From: Kolteria novifilia
GTDB taxonomy: Bacteria; Planctomycetota; Planctomycetia; Kolteriales; Kolteriaceae
Length of the DNA: 64,000 bases
Assembly: GCA_007748055.1 (NCBI GenBank)
Contig: CP036279.1
Span: forward strand, 3,348,001 to 3,412,000
Direction of reading: 5' to 3'
In this document: positions 1-10,255 of the stretch, in pieces
Layout: each line of letters starts with the position of its first letter
How positions within the stretch are numbered: position 1 is the stretch's first letter
The notes under the pieces: generated by a model
The model's database searches: none
The model's input: only the letters and a program-made list of their open reading frames with translations
What the model was told of the DNA's origin: nothing
Position numbers and translations under genes: made by a program

Positions 1-2
1 TC

Positions 3-2522
3 GGGACTGACGACGGCTTGGTCGTGATCGAAGGGGGCCTGCGCCGATTGACGGCCGGCACCTATCGCCTGACGCTGGCCGACTCGATCGAGAACCGCTC
101 GGGGCTGACGCTCGAGGATCCGACCGAGTTCCTCATCGTCGTGACCGAGCCGGATGGCGAAGGTGACGAGATCAGCAGCGAGGCGGTCGCGCCGGTTCAG
201 ACCTCCCTCGAGACGATCACTCTCGCCGATGCCGAGGCGTCCGAACACGCGACCAAGGACGTCACCAAGCGGGATGACGCGGAGCGGATCCGCGTGGAAC
301 TCGAGGAACTTGCCGAAAGCCTCGAGGAGAAGGGGAGTTCTTCCGAGGAGATCGCCACGGCGGTCAACGAACGACTGACGGAACTTTACGCGGAGCTCAT
401 CGAGTCGATCTATTCCGAGGCGGGCGTCGCGGGCGGAGAGTTCATCGTCGCTTGGGCGCGAGGGGCTCGTTTCCTCATCGCCGATCCGGACGCTCCCGAT
501 GCCCAAGTCGGTTTCGGGATCGGCCTCGACGCCATCGAGCAGATCGATGGGGCGACGCTCGTGGGCGACCTCGAAGGATTGACGTTGGCCGTTATTCCAG
601 TCCTCTCGAGCGCTCCGGTCTCGGGCGGGGACTTGATCTCCACCGGGGAGGATGGTTCCTCGGTGGCGCCGTCGCTCGAGTTTCTCTGGGAACGAGAAGG
701 TCTCGATGCGGTCAACCAACTTGGGATCGTCGCCTTTGGAAGCTACGACCCCAACGCGGACGAAGGTCTTCAGCTGCCGACGGCCTCCGAGATGCTCCTC
801 GATGTCGATCGCTCGATCGTGGAGGCGACGTTCGATGTCTCCGGGGTGATTGAACGCGACGACCCGAACCTCGGACTGATCAACGAGACCTTCGTTCTCG
901 AGATCGAGGATATCTTTGGCGCGGAACTGCCCGACGGCATCTACGCTTGGTTCGACCCGGTCGGCTTCGTCCTCGAGGACTCCAACAATAACCGCGTTGG
1001 CAACGATGGCGTCGGCTCCGGCAACCTCAACGAGATCGACAACGCCTATTACTCCAACGACGCGACGACGGAAGTACTTATCATTCCCGATTCGGCCGCC
1101 AATAACTACAGCCTGACGTTGGTCGGTGCCGGTGGCGAGTTCCGGGGCGGATTCAACGTCGTCCAGGACGGGGAAGTGGTCGCGTCGTCGACCTTCCAAG
1201 GGAACGCCTCCGCCGGACAGGAACTGGCGCTGGTGCTCGACTTCTCCGACGTCGGCGCGGATGCCGGTGGGTCGCCGACGTCGCCCCCACCTTCGGTCGA
1301 TCCTGGACCGACGACCCCCGAGCCGGGGCCTGGTCCGACCTCGCCTCCCGTCTCACCCCCACCGACCAACGGGGGAGGAGGCGATCCCTCACCGGGACCG
1401 TCGCCACCTTCGACGCCCGATCCAGGGCCCTCGAACCCGCCGGGCGGTGGGCCCAGTCCGCCCGCTCCTGGGGGAGGGGATCCCGCTCCGTCACCGCCGA
1501 CTGGGCCGAACACGCCTTCGAATCCGTCGGCACCGAGCGATCCCGGTGGAACTCCGAGCAATGGAGGCGGAACGTCGACATCGTTGATCGCGGGAGTCTC
1601 TCCCGGTGATTCGGGAACGAATGCCGGAAACCTGTTGGGCTCCCTGATCTTCACCGCCGCGAACCTCATCCCGCAAAACGGGCTCAACGGCGGCGCGGGG
1701 ATTGAGAATGGGTTTGGACGCGATCGCGGCGATTTTCCGACCGGCGATCTCGAGGCTCTCTCGGGCATCATCGATCAAGTCTTCTCGCGGGCGGCGGACT
1801 CGCTGTCGGTCGAGGACCTTGTCGAGTCGGCGCTCGATCGGGTCGGTATCGAGAGCGAATCGACCAAGAGCGCCCTCTCGAACCTCGCGTCGGCTCTTGG
1901 CCGATCCGCGATGCCGAGCTGGCATGGCGTCAGCGAACTGCTTCAGCAGCTCTTAAGGGCTCGCTTGGCGGGTGATGACTCCGGTGAGGAGAACCTCGAC
2001 GAGGAAGGTCAACCTCCAGTCGAGGACGAGGCGCGCAACGAACGAGGTGGCGAAAACGTCCTCGTTCCCGTTGATGGCGTCGCCCCGGGAGGAGTTCCCG
2101 AAACGGAGGAAACCGGAGAGGCGGAGTCCGATTCGGACGATGCCGCCGCCGAAACCAAGGAGGGTGGTTCGGACGATGGAGAGTCGTCGTCCGAAGATGC
2201 CGGACCGGAAGCGACGTTGTTCGAGGCTCCCATCGACGTCAATTTCGAGTTCGGTCATCCCTCGACGCCGGTTGAGCACTGGGATCATCTCGACGAGCTC
2301 TTCTCCGAGGTCGCGACGATCGACGAAAGCCTCGAGTCAACGGTCGATGCCCAGGAGATCGCGGCGACGAGCAAGCCGGAAACCGATGAGAAACCGTCCA
2401 ATGCGTCCATTGGGGGCGCGATCGTGGTCGGACTCGCGGCGGGGGCGCTGGCTGGTGATCGGACCATTCGCGATCCGAAGCGTTCGAACGAGGAAAAACA
2501 GACGACGTCACCCTCCTCCTAG
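3..2522 (+). CDS. Large surface/secreted protein with Pro-Gly-rich linker, 5'-truncated
   Basis: The reading frame is open from the first bases of the window, so the true start and any signal peptide lie upstream; about 840 residues remain. The first part (to about nt 1260) is acidic and resembles beta-rich extracellular domains; its first residues (TAGTYRLTLADSIENRSG) look like the end of an Ig-like repeat. Nucleotides 1270-1590 encode a linker of Pro, Gly and Ser, typical of cell-surface spacers. A Glu/Asp-rich stretch follows (nt 1975-2220), then one predicted hydrophobic segment near the C-terminus (nt 2400-2455, Ala/Gly/Val-rich) and a short basic tail (RDPKRSNEEK), which would suit a C-terminal membrane anchor. 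No catalytic motif was recognised. The product is inferred to be an anchored envelope protein; its function is unknown. Confidence 0.6.
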   Translation, partial: GTDDGLVVIEGGLRRLTAGTYRLTLADSIENRSGLTLEDPTEFLIVVTEPDGEGDEISSEAVAPVQTSLETITLADAEASEHATKDVTKRDDAERIRVELEELAESLEEKGSSSEEIATAVNERLTELYAELIESIYSEAGVAGGEFIVAWARGARFLIADPDAPDAQVGFGIGLDAIEQIDGATLVGDLEGLTLAVIPVLSSAPVSGGDLISTGEDGSSVAPSLEFLWEREGLDAVNQLGIVAFGSYDPNADEGLQLPTASEMLLDVDRSIVEATFDVSGVIERDDPNLGLINETFVLEIEDIFGAELPDGIYAWFDPVGFVLEDSNNNRVGNDGVGSGNLNEIDNAYYSNDATTEVLIIPDSAANNYSLTLVGAGGEFRGGFNVVQDGEVVASSTFQGNASAGQELALVLDFSDVGADAGGSPTSPPPSVDPGPTTPEPGPGPTSPPVSPPPTNGGGGDPSPGPSPPSTPDPGPSNPPGGGPSPPAPGGGDPAPSPPTGPNTPSNPSAPSDPGGTPSNGGGTSTSLIAGVSPGDSGTNAGNLLGSLIFTAANLIPQNGLNGGAGIENGFGRDRGDFPTGDLEALSGIIDQVFSRAADSLSVEDLVESALDRVGIESESTKSALSNLASALGRSAMPSWHGVSELLQQLLRARLAGDDSGEENLDEEGQPPVEDEARNERGGENVLVPVDGVAPGGVPETEETGEAESDSDDAAAETKEGGSDDGESSSEDAGPEATLFEAPIDVNFEFGHPSTPVEHWDHLDELFSEVATIDESLESTVDAQEIAATSKPETDEKPSNASIGGAIVVGLAAGALAGDRTIRDPKRSNEEKQTTSPSS

Positions 2523-2756
2523 TCGTTGGCGAGAAGGGGGGCGTCGAACGTGACCGTCCCTCTCGCCGAGCGAAACTCATCTCTATCGAAGAGCCACTAA
2601 ACCGGTATCATGATGTCCGGGCGCTCCCCCTTTGCGGTGGGCGCGACCGGCGAGTTCGCCATCGGCAAGGGAATGGCGGCGCGACGTGTGTTCCCGGATC
2701 GGGGATGCGCAACAGGGACGTCCCACGCGCCGCGAGTGAGACCGCGGGAACCTGAC

Positions 2757-5700
2757 ATGACACATCCACTGATCGAACGAGCGCTACATCGCAAGCTGAT
2801 CACCAAGGATCAAGCGCGTTTGGTCGAAGAGGAATCCAGCCGCGGTGGGACCGACAGCGTCGCCGAGTTCATGGTCGAACGCGGATTCATCTCGGGAGAG
2901 GATCGTTCCCTGCTTGAGGCCGAGAATGAAACCGTCATTGGTGGCTTCTCCGTCGAATCGAGCAAGAGTCCGAGTTCTCCCGACGATCTGGGAGCGATGA
3001 CGGACGAGGCCATGGGACCATCGGAGTCGCTCGTTGACGATCAAATCGGCTCCGAGGACGTGACGCTCGCGGCTTCGATCGATCGTCCGGAGACACCGCG
3101 CGCTGGGGATGCCAACGACGCGACACTGATGGAAACAATCGCCCCGGCGGAGGCGTCCGATGCCGGTCAAACCATGGCCGACTCCGTTGACGAGGTTGAT
3201 TCCGACCAGACTCCGTTGGACGAAACAGTCGCTCCCATTGCGGATGCGAAAGGCAAGCGGTCGCGGGGGGCTTCGCTCGCGCGTGGTTTAGAGAGCGGAA
3301 AGACCATCCTCGATCCGACGAACGAGGACGAAGAAGAGCCCGCCTTCGACGGATTCGCGCAGACGATGGACTCGATTCCGCCCTCGCTTGAGCGGACGCA
3401 AGTCGACGAGTCCGACGAGTCCGACGAGAAGCAGTCACGACTTGCCGACACGATGGCGCCGGGCGACGCTCCTTCTCCCACGGAGGTGGGCGATGCGACA
3501 ACGGACAGTTTTTCGGAAACGGTCGCTCCCGAGACGAGCTCCGACTTGAGCCGGGGTGGAACTTCCAACTCGGGTACCCACGCGATGGGGGCGACCGGTT
3601 ATGACGAGACGGTCGCTCCGGACGAGGATCAGCATTCGGGAGTGTCGACCGAGGCGGATGGGGGCTCGAGACGAGAGAGCACGAATCGCGAGCAACGTTC
3701 TCGCGCCTCCGACGAAGCGGGGACGCTAAGTAGTCTCGATCAACTCAACGGCAAGCCACGCTATGAACTCAAGAAGGAACTCGCTCGCGGTGGACTAGGA
3801 CGCGTCTGGCTGGCCCAGGATCAGCACATCGCCCGCAACGTCGCGATCAAGGAAGTGCTGCCCGGTCGTCAATCCGGAGTCACCCTCGACCGATTCTACC
3901 AGGAAGCTCAGATCACGGGGCAACTTGAGCATCCCGGCATCGTTCCCGTCTACGAACTTGGGATGAAGCCCGATGGCAAGCCCTTCTACACGATGAAGCT
4001 CCTTCGCGGCAGAACCTTCGAGTCGGCCATTCGCGAGTATCACGAACTGCCACGCGACGATCCCAACCGCGTGATCAAGCTCAACGAGCTTCTCGATGTT
4101 TTCGTCGGCATCTGCAATGCCATGGCGTTCGCCCACAACAAGGGCATCATCCATCGCGATCTGAAGCCGGCGAACGTGATGGTGGGCGACTTCGGCGAGG
4201 CGATCGTCGTCGACTGGGGGTTGGCGACGATCATGCACTCGCAACGCGATCCGCTTCAGCCGATGGTCGCGAGCGAAGAGGACACCGACGGCAGTCGCGT
4301 CAGCATCACGCTGCGCGGCAGTGGCAGCCAGACGATGGCCGGGACGATCATGGGCACGCCCAAATACATGTCGCCCGAGCAGGCCGAGGGAAGGATCGAG
4401 GAACTCGACGAACGCTCCGACATCTACTCGTTGGGCGCGATTCTCTACGACATTCTCGTCGGCTCGCCGGCGCTCAACGGAGCGTCGCTGCAGGAGATTC
4501 TCACCAAGGTGATCCGAGGCGAGTTCGAGCCTCCCAAGCGGATCATTCGAGACGTTCCGGCTCCCTTGAACGCGATCTGTCTCAAGGCGATGGCGCTCGA
4601 GGCCGACGATCGCTACGCCAACGCCAAGGAGATAGCCGAGGATGTCCTTCGGTGGAAGGCGCGCGAGCCGGTCAGCGCTTATCCGGAGCCTTGGTGGCAA
4701 CAGGCCAATCGCTGGTTGCGAAAGCATCGAACCCTGGTTCTGTCCACGGTAGCCGCGGCGAGCGTCGTGGTCATTGGACTGGTCGCTTGGAACATTCAAG
4801 AGGCCCAACGGATCGCGGCGATCAGGGACGAAGCGACCAGACGCTTCAACGAAGGGCAGGCGGCCTTCTACAGCGGCGACCTCAACGCCGCGCAGCTTCA
4901 GCTTGGGCAATCGCTCGCGCTGGTCTCCGACGAGCCGATGCTCGAGGAACTCCACGGACCGATCGACGAGCTGCTCGGGAAGGCGACGGCTCTGCTCGCC
5001 GAGGAGGATGCGAGAGAAGAGGCGCAGGAACGTTTGGCTCGGTTCGAAGAACTTCGCGACGAGGCCCTCTTTCACGGCACGAGGGTGGGAGGACTCGACG
5101 ATACCACCTCGGTCCTTCAGACGCGCGACGCGGCGACCGAGGCGCTTCAGATCTTTTCGAAGGGAGCCGAGACCGGGTTCGAGCCCGATCAGCACATCGA
5201 CCATCTTACCGATCAAGAGCGGCAGGAGGTCCGTGAAGCGCAGCGGGAGATGGTGATGCTGCTCGCGGACGCGATCGCTTTTCCGTTGCCGGGGCAGCAG
5301 CCGCAGGAACGCCGGGAGAACGCCGCCGAGGCGCTCACGTTGCTCGTGATGGCGGAGAAGTTGGGGACGCCGTTCCGGTCGCTGTACCTGCGCCGCGCCG
5401 ACTTGCACGCCAATCTGGGGCAACGAGCGGAGTCCGCCGAAGCGCTCGCCAAGGCGGAGGGGATCGAGCCCGCGAACGCCTTCGACTACTTCCTTCTTGG
5501 CTTTAGGGCCTACGATCTCGACAAATTCAATACCGCGATCGGCTTCTTCAAGGAAGCCCTCAATCGGGACACCGACAACTTCTGGGCGCAGTACTTTCTC
5601 GGGCTCTCGCTCTACAAGACCGAACAGTACCGAGCCGCGAGTATCGCCTTCACGGCTTGCTTGGCGCAGCGCGACGACTTCCTCTGGACCTATCTGCTCC

Positions 5701-6929
5701 GCGGCGTGGCGAACTCGAACGCGGGAGACGCGAAGGCCGCCGAAGCCGACTTCGCCGAGGCGATGCGGATCGACAAGGACGAGTACGGGATCTACGTCAA
5801 TCGCGGCTCCGCCTACTTCAACCAGGGGCGCTACGACGACGCGATCAAGGACTTCAAACGGGCCATCGCGATCAATCCCGATAGCTACCGCGCCTACTTC
5901 AATCTCGCGATGACCTACCGCAAGATGGGGCGTTTCGAGGACGCACTCGATCGTTTCGACGACGCGATCCAGCGAGCCCCGGAGGTGGCCGAGGTGTACG
6001 GGAACCGTGGATTACTTCACCTTGAGGATCTCAAGGATCAGCAGGCCGCGGCGGCCGACTTCGAGAACGCGATTCGCTTCGCGGTGCCGGGTTCGAGTCA
6101 GTTGGCCAACTATCGGATCTATCGAGGAAAGATCTTCCACGATCGACGGCAGTTCGAGGCGGCCCTCGCCCAATACGACGAAGCCCTCAAGCAGAATGAT
6201 GAGGTCGCTCTCGTTCACTACGCTCGCGGCCAGGCTCTCTTCGAACTGCGTCGATTCCAAGAGGCTCGAGAGGCGTTCGATCGTTTCATGGAAACGAGCG
6301 ACGACGAGGTCACAAAGGCCTACGTCGACCGCGGAAGTCTGCGCGAGGCCCTTGGGGACGTGCAGGGAGCCGTCGAGGACTTCACGCTCGCGCTGGCGGC
6401 GGATGAGCGAACTCCGGCGATGCACGCCAAGCGAGGGTGGAAGTACGTGATGAACTGGAAGGAGTTGGCCCTTGCCGACTTCAACGAGGCCATCAAGTTG
6501 GCGCCGCGCGATCCGGGGAACTATTCCGGGCGAGGGTACACCTTGGCTCTCTCCGGCGACTATCTTGGGGCCGTGCGCGATGCGGAGAAGGCGGTCGCGC
6601 TCTCACGAGGAGTCCCGACGGTTCTTTACGACAGTGCCTGCGTCTACTCGGTCGCGTACGACAAGGCTCGGACAAGCACCGACGAGAAGCATCGAACCGA
6701 GTTGGCCAACGCCTATCGAGCCAAAGCCCTCGAGTTGTTACGAGGGGCTCTCGAACGGATTCCCGCCAACAGACGCGCGGGATTCATCAAGGGAGCGATC
6801 CTACCCGATCCCTCGATGGCGCCGCTCAAGGCTGATCCTGCCTTCAAGAGCTTGATGGAGGGTTACCTCAACCCGACGCCCAAGGAACCGTCGGCCAAGC
6901 CATTGCCAACGAAGCCGGCCAACAAGTAG
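2757..6929 (+). CDS. Membrane Ser/Thr protein kinase with C-terminal TPR repeats
   Basis: A 1390-residue Hanks-type kinase. The ATG at 2757 (MTHPLIERAL) is preferred over the upstream in-frame ATG at 2610, whose extension is Arg/Gly-rich and unlike a protein N-terminus. Residues 1-330 are a disordered acidic region with repeated ET(V/I)AP-type motifs. The kinase domain is about 336-640: glycine loop ARGGLGRVW, lysine in VAIKEV, HRDLKPANV catalytic loop near 466, DWG in place of DFG, and activation segment GTPKYMSPEQ. One transmembrane helix follows (about 660-680). The rest, presumably extracytoplasmic, starts with a coiled-coil-like Glu/Arg-rich part and continues with roughly ten TPRs (nt 5400-6600; for example NRGSAYFNQGRYDDAI). 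This layout is common in planctomycetes. The ligand and substrates are unknown. Confidence 0.9.
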   Translation: MTHPLIERALHRKLITKDQARLVEEESSRGGTDSVAEFMVERGFISGEDRSLLEAENETVIGGFSVESSKSPSSPDDLGAMTDEAMGPSESLVDDQIGSEDVTLAASIDRPETPRAGDANDATLMETIAPAEASDAGQTMADSVDEVDSDQTPLDETVAPIADAKGKRSRGASLARGLESGKTILDPTNEDEEEPAFDGFAQTMDSIPPSLERTQVDESDESDEKQSRLADTMAPGDAPSPTEVGDATTDSFSETVAPETSSDLSRGGTSNSGTHAMGATGYDETVAPDEDQHSGVSTEADGGSRRESTNREQRSRASDEAGTLSSLDQLNGKPRYELKKELARGGLGRVWLAQDQHIARNVAIKEVLPGRQSGVTLDRFYQEAQITGQLEHPGIVPVYELGMKPDGKPFYTMKLLRGRTFESAIREYHELPRDDPNRVIKLNELLDVFVGICNAMAFAHNKGIIHRDLKPANVMVGDFGEAIVVDWGLATIMHSQRDPLQPMVASEEDTDGSRVSITLRGSGSQTMAGTIMGTPKYMSPEQAEGRIEELDERSDIYSLGAILYDILVGSPALNGASLQEILTKVIRGEFEPPKRIIRDVPAPLNAICLKAMALEADDRYANAKEIAEDVLRWKAREPVSAYPEPWWQQANRWLRKHRTLVLSTVAAASVVVIGLVAWNIQEAQRIAAIRDEATRRFNEGQAAFYSGDLNAAQLQLGQSLALVSDEPMLEELHGPIDELLGKATALLAEEDAREEAQERLARFEELRDEALFHGTRVGGLDDTTSVLQTRDAATEALQIFSKGAETGFEPDQHIDHLTDQERQEVREAQREMVMLLADAIAFPLPGQQPQERRENAAEALTLLVMAEKLGTPFRSLYLRRADLHANLGQRAESAEALAKAEGIEPANAFDYFLLGFRAYDLDKFNTAIGFFKEALNRDTDNFWAQYFLGLSLYKTEQYRAASIAFTACLAQRDDFLWTYLLRGVANSNAGDAKAAEADFAEAMRIDKDEYGIYVNRGSAYFNQGRYDDAIKDFKRAIAINPDSYRAYFNLAMTYRKMGRFEDALDRFDDAIQRAPEVAEVYGNRGLLHLEDLKDQQAAAADFENAIRFAVPGSSQLANYRIYRGKIFHDRRQFEAALAQYDEALKQNDEVALVHYARGQALFELRRFQEAREAFDRFMETSDDEVTKAYVDRGSLREALGDVQGAVEDFTLALAADERTPAMHAKRGWKYVMNWKELALADFNEAIKLAPRDPGNYSGRGYTLALSGDYLGAVRDAEKAVALSRGVPTVLYDSACVYSVAYDKARTSTDEKHRTELANAYRAKALELLRGALERIPANRRAGFIKGAILPDPSMAPLKADPAFKSLMEGYLNPTPKEPSAKPLPTKPANK

Positions 6930-7011
6930 CACGTCAGCGTTTGGGGCCGCGGGGGCCTGCACGCTCGTACGCGAACCGAGCCAACGCTGGAGACGTCGCT
7001 GGGCGAACTCG

Positions 7012-8106
7012 TCACTCGGGAGTTGAGGTAGCCAGAACCGCTTGAGCGAGTTCGCGGACGTCACGTGTCAAGGCATCGACGTCTTCGTCGGTCGTGTCCC
7101 ACGAGCACATCAGTCGAGCGCCGCCGGCCCCGATGAAGGTGTAGAAACGCCAACCTCGTTCCCAAAGACCTTCGCGGAGGGACTCGGGGAGCTGCACGAA
7201 GACGGCATTGGCTTGGCGCGGGAACATAATTTCGATTCCGGGAATGTCTCGAAGGGCGGCTTCGAGTCTGGCGGCGGCGCGATTGGCGGCACGCGCGTTG
7301 GCCCGCCAGACGTCGTTCTCGAGGAGCCCCACCCAGGGAGCCGACAGGAACCGCATCTTTGACGCGAGCTGGCCGGCTTGCTTGCACCGATAGTCGAACT
7401 CGGCGGCGAGATCGTGATCGAAAAAGACCACGGCGTCACCGACCGCGAGTCCGTTCTTGGTCCCCCCAAAACAGAGGACGTCGATGCCAAGCTTCCAGGT
7501 GACTTCCTTCGGCGCGACATCGAGTGTCTCAAGGGCGTTGGCGAAGCGGGCGCCGTCCATATGGAGCCGAAGGTCGCGGCGACGGGCTAATTCGGAAACG
7601 GCGCCGAGCTCGTCGACGCTGTAGACCGTTCCAAGCTCGGTTGCCTGCGTGATGCTGAGGGCTTTCGGCTTCGGATAGTGGATGTCGTTGCGGCGCGTGA
7701 CGAGTCGATCGACCTCGTCGAGGTTGAGTTTTCCGTGCTCGTGCGGGGTGAGCAGGATCTTGGTCCCATGAGTGAAGAACTCCGGGGCGCCGCACTCGTC
7801 GGTCTCGACATGAGCCGTTTCGCAGCAGATCACGCTATGGTAGGGCTGGCAGAGCGAGGCGATCGCCAGGGCGTTGGCGGCGGTCCCATTGAAGGTAAAA
7901 AAGACCTCGCAATCGGTCTCGAAGAGGTCACGCAGCAGCTCGGCGCTTCGTTCAGTCCAACGATCCTCGCCGTAGGCCGAGGCGTGCCCGCGGTTGGCCT
8001 CTTCCATCGCCTTCCACGCGGGGGGGCAAATTCCGGCATAGTTGTCGCTGGCGAACTGTCGCTTGGAGGTCGTCGTGGCCGTGGGATCGGCGTCCGGGTC
8101 GCTCAT
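7012..8106 (-). CDS. ltaE: Threonine aldolase-like PLP-dependent lyase
   Basis: 364 residues, matching the fold-type I beta-eliminating lyase / low-specificity L-threonine aldolase family, which cleaves threonine or allo-threonine to glycine and acetaldehyde. Visible landmarks are SDNYAGICPPAW near the N-terminus, FTFNGTAANALA (phosphate-binding turn, about 71-82), HMDGARFANA with Asp184 placed to contact the pyridine nitrogen, and FGGTKNG with Lys217 as the likely Schiff-base lysine. The start has a good ribosome site (AGGGAGAAACAG before ATG). It is convergent with the upstream kinase gene and divergent from the sulfatase, so it is probably a single-gene unit. Related amino-acid lyases share this fold, so the exact substrate is inferred. 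Confidence 0.85.
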   Translation of the reverse strand: MSDPDADPTATTTSKRQFASDNYAGICPPAWKAMEEANRGHASAYGEDRWTERSAELLRDLFETDCEVFFTFNGTAANALAIASLCQPYHSVICCETAHVETDECGAPEFFTHGTKILLTPHEHGKLNLDEVDRLVTRRNDIHYPKPKALSITQATELGTVYSVDELGAVSELARRRDLRLHMDGARFANALETLDVAPKEVTWKLGIDVLCFGGTKNGLAVGDAVVFFDHDLAAEFDYRCKQAGQLASKMRFLSAPWVGLLENDVWRANARAANRAAARLEAALRDIPGIEIMFPRQANAVFVQLPESLREGLWERGWRFYTFIGAGGARLMCSWDTTDEDVDALTRDVRELAQAVLATSTPE

Positions 8107-8322
8107 CTGTTTCTCCCTGGAGAGCTCGGCGCTATCTCGATCGCCGAATCAACTCGATGCCTCCATGATAGCCGCTGGAGGGAAAAGGTTCGCGGCGATC
8201 GGCGGCCGAGCGGTGTCCCGTGAGGGAAGCGGCGGCTTTCCCGACGCTCGCCCCCCGCGCATAATGGACCTTCATCGATCGTTTCCAATGACCAGTCGCC
8301 GAGTGAGGAAGGAACTGTCTCG

Positions 8323-10068
8323 ATGCACACAGCTCGATCGCGGTGGGGGCTCATCGCCCTGGGAAGCGTGCTCAGCCTCGCGACCGCCGAAGGTGCCAAG
8401 GCGGCCGGTCCCGACCATCCCAACGTCATTCTGGTCATGACCGACGACCAGGGGTACGGCGATGTCGCGTCTCATGGTAACGCGATGATCAAGACGCCGA
8501 ACCTCGATCGCCTCCGCGACCAGTCGGTTCGGCTGCTCGACTACCACGTCTGTCCCACTTGCGCCCCGACGCGTTCCTCGCTGATGACCGGACGCTACTG
8601 CAACCGGGTCGGCGTGTGGCACACAATCATGGGCCGGTCGCTCTTGCGACGCGACGAGACGACGATGGCGGACCTGTTCGCGGAGAATGGCTACCGCACC
8701 GCGATGTTCGGCAAATGGCACCTCGGTGACAACTATCCTTTCCGGCCTCGGGATCGTGGCTATCAAGAGACCGTGGTCCACGGTGGGGGAGGCGTGGGGC
8801 AGACGCCGGACTATTGGGGGAATGATTACTTCGACGATACCTATTCGGTCAGCGGCAAGCAGACCACTCAGCAAGGCTACTGCACGGACGTCTTCTTTCG
8901 GGAGGCGATCGGGTTCATCGAACGCAATCGTGAGCGTCCCTTCTTCGTCTATATCGCCACCAACGCTCCCCATGGTCCCTATTACGTCGACAAGAAGTAC
9001 TCCGAGCCCTATCGCGCGAAGGGTGTTCCCGAGACGATGGCCAACTTCTATGGGATGATCACCAACATCGACGAGAACATGGGCTTGCTGATGAACAGGC
9101 TCAAGCAGTGGAATCTCGACGACAAGACGATCCTCATCTTCACCACCGACAACGGCACCGCCGCGGGGCTCGCGCGGGGCAAGTCCAAGGGCGCTACCTG
9201 GCGAGGCTACAACGCGGGAATGCGTGGGACCAAGGGTTCGGAATACGACGGTGGACACCGCGTGCCGTTCTTCGTCCGCTACCCGCCCGAACTCGAGGCG
9301 GGCCGAGACGTGGAGCCGTTGACCAACGTCACCGACGTGTTCCCCACTCTGATCGACCTTTGTCATCTCAAGGAACCGAAGCGGATCACCTTCGACGGGG
9401 TGAGCCTCGTTCCACTACTGACCGGACAGGCCGAGCAATGGCCCGACCGCAAGTTGGTCGTCGATTCACAACGCATCGACCACCCGGAGAAGTGGCGCAA
9501 GAGCGCCGTCATGACCGACCTCTGGCGACTCATTAACGGGAAAGAACTCTACAACATCAAGGAGGATCCGGGGCAGACCAATGATGTCGCGGCCGACAAC
9601 CCCGAGGTCGTGGCCTCGCTGCGCCGGCACTACGATTCCTGGTGGGCCGATGTTTCCCAGCGGTTCGACGAGTACTGTCCCATCGTCCTCGGAGCGGACA
9701 AGGAGCCGAGCACGCTGCTCAACTGTCACGATTGGCACGCGAAGCAGGTGCCTTGGAACCAGACCCATATTCGTCAGGACATGAAGTCGAACGGCTATTG
9801 GGTTGTGGAGGTGTCCAAGCCCGGCACGTACACCTTCACTCTCTACCGTCGGCCACCCCACGTGGGGGCGCCGCTCGAGGCGACCCGCGCCCGGCTGGCG
9901 ATCGGCCACCGGACCGAAACAAAGAACGTTCCGATGGAAGCCAAGAGCGTCAGCTTCACTCTCGAGCTTGACCCCGGCGAACGCCATCTCCAGACCTGGT
10001 TGACCAATGGCCGCGGGCAAGAGTGGGGCGCGTACTACGTCGAGGTTCGTTATCAGGGTGAGCACTGA
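8323..10068 (+). CDS. Secreted sulfatase (arylsulfatase type)
   Basis: 581 residues with a signal peptide (about 1-27) and a complete alkaline-phosphatase-superfamily sulfatase domain. The N-terminal metal site is VILVMTDDQGYGD (Asp41, Asp42). The modification motif C-A-P-T-R (Cys80 to Arg84) has Thr where Ser is usual; Cys80 would be oxidised to formylglycine by a separate maturase. MTGRYCNR and FGKWHLGD are typical of the family. After about residue 430 an extra C-terminal beta-rich region replaces the short tail of many sulfatases. The enzyme probably removes sulfate esters from polysaccharides outside the cytoplasm. No formylglycine-generating enzyme or glycosidase is adjacent. The substrate cannot be read from the sequence. 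Confidence 0.92.
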   Translation: MHTARSRWGLIALGSVLSLATAEGAKAAGPDHPNVILVMTDDQGYGDVASHGNAMIKTPNLDRLRDQSVRLLDYHVCPTCAPTRSSLMTGRYCNRVGVWHTIMGRSLLRRDETTMADLFAENGYRTAMFGKWHLGDNYPFRPRDRGYQETVVHGGGGVGQTPDYWGNDYFDDTYSVSGKQTTQQGYCTDVFFREAIGFIERNRERPFFVYIATNAPHGPYYVDKKYSEPYRAKGVPETMANFYGMITNIDENMGLLMNRLKQWNLDDKTILIFTTDNGTAAGLARGKSKGATWRGYNAGMRGTKGSEYDGGHRVPFFVRYPPELEAGRDVEPLTNVTDVFPTLIDLCHLKEPKRITFDGVSLVPLLTGQAEQWPDRKLVVDSQRIDHPEKWRKSAVMTDLWRLINGKELYNIKEDPGQTNDVAADNPEVVASLRRHYDSWWADVSQRFDEYCPIVLGADKEPSTLLNCHDWHAKQVPWNQTHIRQDMKSNGYWVVEVSKPGTYTFTLYRRPPHVGAPLEATRARLAIGHRTETKNVPMEAKSVSFTLELDPGERHLQTWLTNGRGQEWGAYYVEVRYQGEH

Positions 10069-10255
10069 TCAACGGAGGTGGTTGATCGATGCTACAGTTC
10101 CGGTGACTTGCTGACGGTCGATCAGCACCGATGTGTGCCTTGTGGTATTGCGGCGTTCAGGAGCGATCGACTTGGACTCGCGGAAATCAGTCCACTCAGG
10201 TTGATCAAACTCGTGAAGCCACCGCTGAGCGCCGTCAACTCTCGCTGAGGAACTG

